From assembly GCF_024213195.1 (NCBI RefSeq), contig NZ_JANAVF010000009.1, forward strand, positions 1 through 64,000: a stretch of 64,000 bases of DNA. The letters run 5' to 3'. Under the pieces are notes generated by a model, which did not search any database, was not told the DNA's origin, and was given only the letters and a program-made list of their open reading frames with translations. Shown here in pieces: positions 16,649-24,750 of this stretch (within the stretch, counting starts at the first letter, position 1; each line of letters begins with the position of its first letter). Source of the stretch: Streptomyces sp. TBY4 (GTDB lineage: Bacteria; Actinomycetota; Actinomycetes; Streptomycetales; Streptomycetaceae). Position numbers and translations under genes: made by a program.

Positions 16649-17524
16649 GTGACGATCAAGAGCATCATCCGTTCCAGGCTCTTCGCCGTGGCCACCGGCA
16701 TGGCCGCGGTGGCCGCCCTCGCGGCCCCCACGGCCGCGCACGCCGACGGCGGGTTCAGCGCCGACCGGCTCGCCTCCGCCGGCGCCTCGGTCCTGCGCGC
16801 GGACGTGGCCGGCACCGCCTGGCACACCGACCCCGCCAGCGGCACCCTCGTGGTCACCGCCGACTCCACCGTCTCAGCGGCCGACATCGCCAGGATCCGC
16901 AGCGAGGCCGGAGCGAACGCGGCCGCCCTGCGCATCGAGCGCACCCCCGGCAAGCTGCGGAAGCTGATCTCCGGAGGCGACGCCATCTACGCCTCCGGCT
17001 GGCGCTGTTCGGCCGGCTTCAACGTGCGCAGTGGAAGCACGTACTACATCCTGACCGCCGGACACTGCACCGACGGCGCGACCACCTGGTACACCAACTC
17101 CGCCCGCACCACCGCCATCGGCCCCACCGTGGGCTCCAGCTTCCCGAACAACGACTACGGGCTCGTCCGCTACGACAACGCCTCCGTGGCCCACCCCGGG
17201 ACCGTCGGAAGCCAGGACATCACCAGCGCGGTCAACGCCACCAACGGCATGTCCGTCACCCGGCGCGGCTCCACCACCGGCACCCACAGCGGCTCGGTGA
17301 CCGGGCTCAACGCCACCGTGAACTACGGCGGCGGCGACATCGTCTACGGAATGATCCGGACCAACGTCTGCGCCGAGCCCGGTGACAGCGGCGGCCCGCT
17401 CTACTCGGGCACCCGTGCGGTCGGCCTCACCTCCGGCGGCAGCGGCAACTGCTCCTCGGGCGGCACCACGTTCTTCCAGCCCGTCGTCGAGGCGCTCAAC
17501 GCGTACGGCGTGAGCGTCTACTAG
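16649..17524 (+). CDS. Secreted S1-family serine protease (streptogrisin B type) 2
   Basis: A second pre-pro-protease, 291 residues, with a signal peptide ending near AHADG, a short pro-domain, and a mature enzyme starting ISGGDAIYASGWRC. The triad reads TAGHC, NDYGL and GDSGGPL. The mature sequence resembles Streptomyces griseus protease B even more closely than copy 1 does, including NATVNYGGGDIVYGMIRTNV and the end NAYGVSVY. The GTG at 16649 is chosen because GGGAGG precedes it and the N-terminus VTIKS-IIRSRLFAVATG then matches copy 1; the frame is open about 65 codons further upstream. It is a tandem duplicate. Confidence 0.93.
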   Translation: MTIKSIIRSRLFAVATGMAAVAALAAPTAAHADGGFSADRLASAGASVLRADVAGTAWHTDPASGTLVVTADSTVSAADIARIRSEAGANAAALRIERTPGKLRKLISGGDAIYASGWRCSAGFNVRSGSTYYILTAGHCTDGATTWYTNSARTTAIGPTVGSSFPNNDYGLVRYDNASVAHPGTVGSQDITSAVNATNGMSVTRRGSTTGTHSGSVTGLNATVNYGGGDIVYGMIRTNVCAEPGDSGGPLYSGTRAVGLTSGGSGNCSSGGTTFFQPVVEALNAYGVSVY

Positions 17525-17646
17525 CCCCGTACCCCGGCCACGGGTCTGCCACGGTCCCGTGCGCCCCCGCCGCACCCCTGGACGTCCTCCCGCCTTCTGG
17601 GAGGATGTCCAGGGCGTTCGTGTCCACGGGGGGAGCGGGTTTCTGC

Positions 17647-18126
17647 ATGAAGCGAATCGGCGTGACCGGGCACCGGTCGATTCCGGACGAGCTGCTCGGA
17701 CATGTGGAGGAGGGCCTGCGGGCCGTACTGGGCGGCCACGACGGGCCGCTGGAGGCCCTCTCCAGCCTCGCCGAGGGAGCCGACCAGCTGTTCGCCGCCA
17801 TCGCGCTGGAATGCGGCGCCGACCTCACCGTGGTCATCCCCAGCGGGGACTACGAGGAGGGCTTCACGCAGACGGGCGCGCTGGACCGGTACCTGGGGCT
17901 CAAGCGCCGGGCCTCCCAGGAGGTCAGGATGGACTTCCCCCGCTCCACCGACGAGGCCTACTACGCGGCCGGCACTTACATCGCGGATTCCTGCGACCGC
18001 CTCGTCGCCGTCTGGGACGGCCTGCCCGCCCGCGGGCACGGCGGCACCGCGGAGATCGTCGCCTACACCCGCGCGCTCGGGAAGCCCGTCACCGTGATCT
18101 GGCGGGAGGGCGTGGCCCGGGACTAG
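17647..18126 (+). CDS. SLOG-like nucleotide-binding Rossmann protein
   Basis: A 159-residue cytosolic protein with a Rossmann-like fold. The N-terminus is MKRIGVTGHRSIPDE, in which GHR follows the first strand. ALSSLAEGADQLFA is next, then CDRLVAVWDGLPARGHGGTAEIV and a final strand KPVTVIWREG. This pattern matches the SLOG/LOG-like superfamily of predicted nucleotide or nucleotide-sugar binders. SLOG proteins often pair with SLATT membrane proteins, and the gene lies convergent to a DUF4231/SLATT-like gene across a 160-nt hairpin. Function is inferred. ATG 17647 follows GGGGGAGCGGG; the frame is open slightly upstream. The TAG stop merges with the repeat boundary CTAGG. Confidence 0.65.
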   Translation: MKRIGVTGHRSIPDELLGHVEEGLRAVLGGHDGPLEALSSLAEGADQLFAAIALECGADLTVVIPSGDYEEGFTQTGALDRYLGLKRRASQEVRMDFPRSTDEAYYAAGTYIADSCDRLVAVWDGLPARGHGGTAEIVAYTRALGKPVTVIWREGVARD

Positions 18127-18288
18127 GCCGTCTCTTCCGGATCTTGCCTGGCCCGCGCCGCCCGGCACCGCACCTCGCCGCACTGCCGGGGCACCCGAGT
18201 ACGTCCAGTACACGGGAGCCCCGGCAGCACGGCGAGGCACGGCACCGGACGACGCGGGCCTGACCGGCAAGATCCGAAAGAGACGGCC
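18127..18288. repeat. 160-nt palindromic element with 23-bp inverted ends (MITE-like)
   Basis: The left end GGCCGTCTCTTCCGGATCTT (continuing GCC) pairs with the right end at 18266-18288, GGCAAGATCCGAAAGAGACG (continuing GCC), with one mismatch. Inner arms also pair (GCACCTCGCCGCACTGCCGG with its near complement), so the whole element can form one long hairpin. Related ends occur at 74-114 and 41418-41432. It sits between two convergent stops and will act as a bidirectional terminator. No open frame is inside. The precise target duplication is unclear. Confidence 0.8.
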
Positions 18289-18314
18289 TGGCCGGGCCGC
18301 GCCCCCGCGGGCCG

Positions 18315-19223
18315 TCAACTGCTGTGCCGGGCCAGCCAGTCCGTGTGCTGCGGGGACACGTACCGCTCGGTCTCGTAGACCGCGGTCGGCCACTGCGACT
18401 CGGTGATCGTCGTCTGCATCACGACCATCATCGCGGACAGGTCCTGCTCGATCAGGGTGTGCGCCTCGATCAGCGGGTGGTGGCGCCGCACCTCGTTCCA
18501 GGCGATGCCGGCCGTCGCCGCCGCGCTCAGCAGCCCGGTCAGGGCCGGGCCCGGACCCGAGCCGAACGCCCCGAAGAGGGCGAACAGCAGCGCCAGCAGG
18601 GTCAGCAGCACGATCGACCACGACCACAGGGCCGTCGCCCGCCGGGACACCTCCGTCTTGCGCTGGTACCAGTTGCGCTGCTCGATCAGCCGGTCGCGGA
18701 CGTACGTCTCCCTGCGGACCTGGTAGTCCAGCCCCCGCAGCCGGAACATCGCACCGGTGATCTCCCCCTTCTCCGGCACCAGCCCGGCGGTCCGCGGATC
18801 CTCCCAGCCCATCTTCCGCAGCTCGTTCAGCCCCGCCTCCAGCCGCGTGCGGTACGTCTCCTCGACGCGCGGGACATCGCTGCCGAAGGGGGCGCCGTGG
18901 ACGGCGTACCGCCAGGCCAGCGATTTGATGAACTCCGCGGCGCTGCGGTTGAGCTGCCACTGCGGGCGGGCCCGGCGCCGGGTGGCCCGTACGCCCACGC
19001 CCAGCACCCCGGCGTACGCGAGCACGCTGAGGAGCCCGGACAGGTACGCGGAGCCGAGCTTCGGCCCCGCGGGCAGCGCGGCGATCGCGGCGGCCACGAC
19101 GAGCAGCGTCAGCTGGGCGCGCGTGGCCTGGGTGGACTCCCGCTGCCGGGAGATCGCCGCCTGGTCGGTGTGGTGGAAGAGGGCCGGCAGGTCCTCGTTG
19201 CGAAAGGTCATGCTGTCACTCAC
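18315..19223 (-). CDS. DUF4231/SLATT-like membrane protein
   Basis: A 302-residue protein with two hydrophobic hairpins: residues about 37-82 (LTLLVVAAAIAALPAGP, SGLLSVLAYAGVLGVGV) and about 200-245 (SWSIVLLTLLALLFALFGAF, LTGLLSAAATAGIAW). Between them is a charged helical region, RETYVRDRLIEQRNWYQRKT, characteristic of DUF4231. SLATT-type proteins are predicted pore-forming effectors of nucleotide-triggered conflict systems; that role is inference here. The gene is the last of the leftward fxs operon, 83 nt after fxsT. The GTG start has GGGGGG 6 nt upstream. Confidence 0.65.
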   Translation of the reverse strand: MSDSMTFRNEDLPALFHHTDQAAISRQRESTQATRAQLTLLVVAAAIAALPAGPKLGSAYLSGLLSVLAYAGVLGVGVRATRRRARPQWQLNRSAAEFIKSLAWRYAVHGAPFGSDVPRVEETYRTRLEAGLNELRKMGWEDPRTAGLVPEKGEITGAMFRLRGLDYQVRRETYVRDRLIEQRNWYQRKTEVSRRATALWSWSIVLLTLLALLFALFGAFGSGPGPALTGLLSAAATAGIAWNEVRRHHPLIEAHTLIEQDLSAMMVVMQTTITESQWPTAVYETERYVSPQHTDWLARHSS

Positions 19224-19306
19224 AGCGAACCCCCCAGTCTGCTGGTTCTGCGTCTATCGGGAGGGGAGGTGCGGGGGCGGCGCCCGGCGGGAGCCGCCCC
19301 CGCGGA

Positions 19307-22300
19307 TCACACCGCCAGCGGCTCCAGGTCCCGGTGGACCCGGCGCTCGTCGCGGGCGTACCGGCTCAGCCCGTGGTCCTCGCCGAGCAGCCGGGTCAGC
19401 TCGGCCACCGCCTCGGCCCGCACCCGGTTCGCCTCCTCCTTGCGGCCCACCATGTCCAGGCTGATGGCCATGTTGGAGGAGCTCGCCAGGGTCTCCGGAT
19501 GGTGCACGCCCAGCGCCTCGCGCAGCCGCATCACCGAGAGCCGCTCCAGTTCGAGGGCGCCCTCCGGATCGCCCAGGTCGGCCCGGGCGTTGGCCAGGTT
19601 GAGGTTGGCGAAGATGGTGTGCGGGTGGTTGTCGCCCAGCACCTCGCGCATCTGGCGGATGGTCTGGCGCAGCATCGGCTCGGCGGTGTCCGCCGCTCCC
19701 GTGCCCCAGTGGAACACCGCGAGGTTGTTGACCGCCGCCAGGGTGTACGGGTGCCGCTCGCCCGGCACCTTCATGTACTCGTCCACCACCTCCTGGGCCA
19801 GGTCCCGCGCCCCGCCCGGGTCCCCGGTCGCGAACAGGTCCGAGGCCAGGTTCAGTTCGCAGGCGAGGAGGTCCGGGTTGACCGAGGTGTACTTGGCCCG
19901 GTACCGGTTGCGGGTCGCCGTCGTCAGCCTCAGCGCGTCCTCCACGTCACCCGCCCTGCGCAGCGACACCGCGAGGTTCTTGGCCGCCGACAGGGTGCCG
20001 GGGAAGGCCCGGCCCAGGGTCCGCTTGTAGGTCTCGTACGTCCGGCTCAGCAGCTGCACCGAGTCGTCGTACCGGCCCACCTCGCGCAGGTCGCGCGCCA
20101 GGTTCTGCGCCGAGGACAGGGTGTACGGGTGCTCCGTGCCCAGGACCTCGGTGCGCCGGTCGAAGACCTCCTGGTCGATCTCCCTGGCCCGCGCGTACTG
20201 CCCGATCATGCGCAGGTTCAGCGCCAGGTTGTTCGCGGCGGCCAGGGTCCGCGGATGGGCCTCGTGGAAGATCTGCCCGAAGCCCTCGTGCGCCGCGTTG
20301 GCCAGCTCCATCGCCTCGCCGTAGCGGCCGAGCGCGCCCAGGTCCATCGCCAGCCCGCTGGTGGTCATGTACGTGTGCGGGTGCGAGGGGCCCAGCGCCG
20401 CCTGCTGGCGCTCCAGCGTGCCCTCGTCCAGCTCCATCGCCTCCACGAACCGGCCCTGCGAGCGCAGGATGTTCGAGAGGTGGAAGCGCAGGTACAGGTA
20501 CTGGAGGTCGTCGCCGCCCAGGGTCTCGCGCCAGGTCTCGCGGAGCTCCTCGCCCAGCGCGTACGCGGCCTTGAAGTCACCGCGCTTCCAGAGGTAGCGG
20601 ACGCGGTCGATCAGCAGCCGGCGGGTCTCCGGCTCCTTGCAGAACCGGGCCTCCGACGGGGTCAGGTGCGGCCAGATCGTGTTGAACCGCGGCCAGGTCT
20701 CCGGGTTGTCTATCGGCTCGTCGTCGTCCGGCCGGGCACCCGCCAGGATCCGGTGCACCGCGTGCCGGGCCTCGAGCTGCTCCTCCTCGGAGAGCTGCGC
20801 CCGGATCACGGCCTGCACCAGGCGGTGCACCTGGATGCTGTTGCTGACCTGGTCGACCTTGGCGAGCGCGAAGCGGCCGATCTCCCGGATGACGCGGCCC
20901 AGCACCAGCTTCTCCTGGAGGGAGGAGTCGTACGGCTTGAGGGCGTCGATCATCTCCTTGCTGTAGAGCAGGTTCGCCGAGATCGGCTCGGGTGCGAAGA
21001 AGGCGCACAGCTGGAGCAGCCGCACGGCCGCGGGGGAGCGGGACTGGAGCCGCTCTATGGAGACGTTCCAGGTGGCGGCCACCGGCTCCGGGTAGCCGGG
21101 CGGCTGGTTCAGCGCCAGCACCCGGGCGGCCTGCTGGGCCAGCTGCTCGATGTACGCGGACACCGGGGTCGCGGTCTCCGCGATCCAGGCGCCCGCCTGC
21201 TCGACGGCCAGCGGCAGGTCGCCGACGGCGATGGCCACCTGCTCGGCGTCCTCCTTGCTGAGCCCGGGAGCCCGGCGCTGGAGGTGCTCGATGGACTCCT
21301 CGCGCAGGAACACGTCCACCGGGAGGGCGTCGCCGTACTGGGACCAGGACTGGTTGCGGGAGGTGACCAGCACGTGCCCCGGGCCGCCCGGCGGGAAGTA
21401 CCGCTTGAGCGTCTCGGGATCGTCGGCGTTGTCGAAGACCAGCAGCCAGCGCGAGGAGGGAACCCCGCGCCGCAGCAGGTCGATCGCCTCCTGGGAGGCG
21501 GCCGACATGTCCTCGCCGGTCTGCGCGCCGAGGCGTACGGCCAGCTCCGCGAGGGCGGCGACCACGTCGTCGGTCTGCTCGGCGGAGATCCACCAGACCA
21601 GGTCGTAGTCGGCCATGAAGCGGTGGACGTACTCCAGTGCCACCTGGGTCTTGCCCACGCCGCCGAGCCCGAACAGGGTCTGCGGCTGCGGCAGCACCAC
21701 GGATATGCCGCCGCCGAGCTGGTCGCGCATCCGCTCCAGGACGATGGAGCGGCCGGTGAAACCGGGGTTGCGGGGCGGCGCGTTCCAGATCTTCGGGACC
21801 GTCCCCGGGAAGCGCGGGCCGGGCGTCGAGGTGCTGGCGACGGTGTCGGGCAGCGCCATCGGCCGCTCCACCGCACGCAGCAGCGCGGTCGTGGCGTGCA
21901 CCTCGTCCAGGCGGAACAGGTCCACCGGGTTGCGGTCGATGTACGGGGTGGACAGGCGGACGTCGCCCACCCTCAGCGGCACCAGCTGGCGCCGCCCCCC
22001 GGTCGGGTCCTCGGCGGCGGCCCGCTCCCACACGTCCACGGCGCGGGCGGACTTGAGGTAGGCGCTGGAGAGCAGCACCACGGTCCGCGCGGCGGTGTCG
22101 ACGCTGATCCCCGTACCGCCCAGGGTGTCGCCGGAGGAGCCGGCCGGGGCCCGCTCGGCGGAGACGTCCCGGGGGACGACCCGGAAGCCGGCCCGGGTGA
22201 GCACCGATTCGATCCAGTCGGCCCACATCCGGTTCTCGGCGACGTAGGAGAGGAAGAGGTCGGCGGGCAGGGCGGGGCGGCGCCGGGTGAAGGCGTCGCG

Positions 22301-23302
22301 GATGCGCAGGCGCACCTCCTCTCCGATGGCCGGCATCGAGGTGACGTCGCCCTCGGTGACGACGGTGGTGAGCCGTTCGAAGGCGGAGAGCAGGGAGTTG
22401 GTGAGCCCGGCCTCGTCCCCGAAGGTGGCCAGGGTCTCCTCGTAGGCGTAGTAGGGGCGGTACGGGATCTCCACCGCGCCCCAGTAGGAGGTGAGGTCGT
22501 CCCCGATCAGGCCGTTGGGGAAGCGGTCGAACTTGATCCGGGCCAGGGCGCGGCCGGCGTCGGCCTTCTCCTTCTCGCCCTCGTCGATGCGCATCGGGAC
22601 GGGGTAGATCTTGATGCCGCGGTCGTTGAACCGCTCGTCGATCTGCCGGGCCACGGAGGCGGCGCCGTCGATGGACTGGTCGGACAGGGTGAAGCAGTCG
22701 ACCAGGACGTCGGGCAGGTGGACCGTGCAGATGTCGGCTATGTCGGAGAGGCCGGTGCGGCTGTCGATCAGGACGTAGTCGTAGTTCCGCTTCATGTCCG
22801 CGCGTAAGGCGTCGAAGAAGAGGCCGCCGCCGAGGCGGTCGTAGAAGTTGTCCCAGTCGAAGGTGGAGACGGTCGCCGAGTACTCGCGGTTCTGCCGGCC
22901 CGCCGAGACGAAGTCGAGGGTGCCTCCGTCGGGGAACTCCCAGCCGAGGGTCTCGGGGGTGAGCGAGACGGCGTGCGGCTGGATCCGCGCGTAGTCCTTG
23001 TGCCAGTCGTCGGCGCGCTGCACCGGACTGGTGGCCGCCCACGCGTACTCGCTGATCAGGTCGATGACACCGGTGGTGGCGCCGAGGGTGGAGGGGTCCA
23101 GGAAGGGGTGGAAGAAGCGGTGCAGGCCGGGAGCCTCCAGGTCCCAGTCCACGGCGAGGACCCGCTTGCCGTTGGCGGCGAGGATCCAGGCGGTGTTGGC
23201 CAGCGCCATCGTGCGGCCCGTGCCGCCCTTGTACGAGTAGAAGGTGACGATGCGTCCCTCGCGGTGCTCGTCACGGCTCTGGCTGTCACGACTCGATGTC
23301 AT
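19307..23302 (-). CDS. fxsT: FxsT: ParA-like/TIR/NB-ARC/TPR protein of the FxSxx-COOH system
   Basis: A 1331-residue STAND protein. Residues about 17-320 form a MinD/ParA-like ATPase (KGGTGRT at 25-31, VDWDLEAPG, VLIDSRTG). Residues about 345-480 form a TIR-like domain (ADLFLSYVAENRMWADWIE). Residues about 515-830 form an NB-ARC module (GLGGVGKT at 544-551, LLVFDNAD, HVLVTSRN, GDLPLAVEQAG). About ten TPR repeats fill the C-terminal 450 residues. This is the known layout of FxsT. ATG 23302 has GGGGGGA in front and overlaps fxsC by 17 nt; an ATG at 23344 is the alternative. Codon 166 is TTA (22807-22805). The TIR lacks an obvious Cys-x2-Glu active-site motif. Confidence 0.88.
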   Translation of the reverse strand: MTSSRDSQSRDEHREGRIVTFYSYKGGTGRTMALANTAWILAANGKRVLAVDWDLEAPGLHRFFHPFLDPSTLGATTGVIDLISEYAWAATSPVQRADDWHKDYARIQPHAVSLTPETLGWEFPDGGTLDFVSAGRQNREYSATVSTFDWDNFYDRLGGGLFFDALRADMKRNYDYVLIDSRTGLSDIADICTVHLPDVLVDCFTLSDQSIDGAASVARQIDERFNDRGIKIYPVPMRIDEGEKEKADAGRALARIKFDRFPNGLIGDDLTSYWGAVEIPYRPYYAYEETLATFGDEAGLTNSLLSAFERLTTVVTEGDVTSMPAIGEEVRLRIRDAFTRRRPALPADLFLSYVAENRMWADWIESVLTRAGFRVVPRDVSAERAPAGSSGDTLGGTGISVDTAARTVVLLSSAYLKSARAVDVWERAAAEDPTGGRRQLVPLRVGDVRLSTPYIDRNPVDLFRLDEVHATTALLRAVERPMALPDTVASTSTPGPRFPGTVPKIWNAPPRNPGFTGRSIVLERMRDQLGGGISVVLPQPQTLFGLGGVGKTQVALEYVHRFMADYDLVWWISAEQTDDVVAALAELAVRLGAQTGEDMSAASQEAIDLLRRGVPSSRWLLVFDNADDPETLKRYFPPGGPGHVLVTSRNQSWSQYGDALPVDVFLREESIEHLQRRAPGLSKEDAEQVAIAVGDLPLAVEQAGAWIAETATPVSAYIEQLAQQAARVLALNQPPGYPEPVAATWNVSIERLQSRSPAAVRLLQLCAFFAPEPISANLLYSKEMIDALKPYDSSLQEKLVLGRVIREIGRFALAKVDQVSNSIQVHRLVQAVIRAQLSEEEQLEARHAVHRILAGARPDDDEPIDNPETWPRFNTIWPHLTPSEARFCKEPETRRLLIDRVRYLWKRGDFKAAYALGEELRETWRETLGGDDLQYLYLRFHLSNILRSQGRFVEAMELDEGTLERQQAALGPSHPHTYMTTSGLAMDLGALGRYGEAMELANAAHEGFGQIFHEAHPRTLAAANNLALNLRMIGQYARAREIDQEVFDRRTEVLGTEHPYTLSSAQNLARDLREVGRYDDSVQLLSRTYETYKRTLGRAFPGTLSAAKNLAVSLRRAGDVEDALRLTTATRNRYRAKYTSVNPDLLACELNLASDLFATGDPGGARDLAQEVVDEYMKVPGERHPYTLAAVNNLAVFHWGTGAADTAEPMLRQTIRQMREVLGDNHPHTIFANLNLANARADLGDPEGALELERLSVMRLREALGVHHPETLASSSNMAISLDMVGRKEEANRVRAEAVAELTRLLGEDHGLSRYARDERRVHRDLEPLAV

Positions 23303-24710
23303 CCGCGTCCCCCCGGTCGTTGTCGTTGTCGTTGGTCTCGTCATCGGCCCCGCGGTACCCGCGGCCCGTGCTCCCCGCGGTGGGCGGGAAGGGGGCGGGT
23401 GGTGGGGCCGGCGGCCCGTTCATCCCCATCGGGCCCAGCAGCCGGGGCCGTTCGGTGCCGGCCGCGGGGCTGCCGGCCGGCGGATAGACCTGGGCGTGTC
23501 TCAGGAACTGCTGGGCGGCCGCCTCCACCACCTGCGGCAGGATCTGCCCCAGCGTCTCCATGTTGGCCACGCCGTTGGCGGCGGCCCGGCAGGCGGCCCG
23601 GCCCTGGCTCATCTTGACGGGCATGGTGTCCTCGAGGCGGTGGGCCAGCTCGCTCTCCTTCGCGCGGCTCTGGTGGTCGTACCGGTTCCACGGCACGACC
23701 ACGTTGATCCACGGCCGGGACTCCTGGTCGAAGGCGGCGAGCCGCTGCCTTCGCTGTTCGTCCTCCACCGCCCACCGGTCCACGATGAGGATCTCGGGCC
23801 GGGTCGGCGGCTGTTTGGAGTCGAAGTGCCCGGCCTCGTCGTCGAAGGAGCCCACCGTCGTCTGGTAGTTGAGGTTGCGGACCAGGTCCTCGGCCACGTA
23901 GGCGATGGGCCGCTGGGAGACCGGGTGGTACGGGTTCCAGTCCAGCGCGCTGTCCCCGTAGTACTCCGGGCTGCGGCCCTCGGGCAGATCGTGCCGGGAG
24001 GAGGCGGCCACGGTGACGTGCAGGGTGCGGGCGGTGGTGCCGGGGGTGCTGGCCGGGGAGCCGAAGGCACTGGGCACGAGGCGGTAGTCGAGCGGCCGGA
24101 TCGGATCGAGCCGGACGGTCTCGGCAACCCGGACGATCCGTTTGGCCAGTTCGTACACGGCGCTCTCGTACTGCTCGGCGTAGCCCCGCAGTTTGATCAG
24201 CCCGTAGAGCCCGTCGGTGACGTACCGCTCGCCGAAGGTGTTGTGGTTGAACTGCAACCGCTCGGCGGGAAGCGGTAGTTGTGAGGGCGGCACCGGAACC
24301 CATAACGCGGGCACGATGGCCTCGGCCGGCTGGTTGCTGAGCGCCACGTGGTGGATGGTGCGCTGCGCGAAGGCGAACCACTCCTTCCCGCACATCTCAC
24401 TGGCGAAGTAGCGCGGCGAGAACAGGGGGACGAAGACCCGGCAGGTGGCGAGCGCCGCCCCGAGCCGTTCCGACCAGCCCTCACCGCTGCGTATCTCCCG
24501 GTCCATGAAGCCGGCCTCGGCTCCCGCGGGCAGATTCGTCAGCGCCATGACATGGCTGCAGAGATCGCGGAAAAGCCGCTCCACCCACATGTCCGGGTCC
24601 GGTCCTCCCGCCCCGAACCTCGGTGTATGCGCATAACTGAGAAAAAAGTACGGCTGCACTGATGCGGGCACACGACCCCCGTCCCGAAGATGCGAGCGAA
24701 GAAACATCAT
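23286..24710 (-). CDS. fxsC: FxsC: TIR-like protein of the FxSxx-COOH system
   Basis: A protein of about 474 residues whose first 150 form a TIR-like domain. PYFFLSYAHTPRFG forms the first strand. It is followed by WVERLFRDLC, then RVFVPLFSPRYFASEMCGKE, where Cys-x2-Glu sits at the position of the catalytic Glu in NAD-cleaving TIR proteins. The C-terminal half is not assigned, and a Pro-rich, Asp/Asn-rich tail ends DDIES. The neighbourhood identifies it as FxsC. The start is uncertain: ATG 24710 with GGCGGAG, ATG 24731, or GTG 24671 close to the domain. A TTA codon lies at 24305-24303. It overlaps fxsT by 17 nt, indicating coupled translation. Confidence 0.82.
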   Translation of the reverse strand: MMFLRSHLRDGGRVPASVQPYFFLSYAHTPRFGAGGPDPDMWVERLFRDLCSHVMALTNLPAGAEAGFMDREIRSGEGWSERLGAALATCRVFVPLFSPRYFASEMCGKEWFAFAQRTIHHVALSNQPAEAIVPALWVPVPPSQLPLPAERLQFNHNTFGERYVTDGLYGLIKLRGYAEQYESAVYELAKRIVRVAETVRLDPIRPLDYRLVPSAFGSPASTPGTTARTLHVTVAASSRHDLPEGRSPEYYGDSALDWNPYHPVSQRPIAYVAEDLVRNLNYQTTVGSFDDEAGHFDSKQPPTRPEILIVDRWAVEDEQRRQRLAAFDQESRPWINVVVPWNRYDHQSRAKESELAHRLEDTMPVKMSQGRAACRAAANGVANMETLGQILPQVVEAAAQQFLRHAQVYPPAGSPAAGTERPRLLGPMGMNGPPAPPPAPFPPTAGSTGRGYRGADDETNDNDNDRGDADDIES

Positions 24711-24750
24711 TCCGGAGCTGCTCCGCCACATCCCCTCATCGTTCAGTCAA

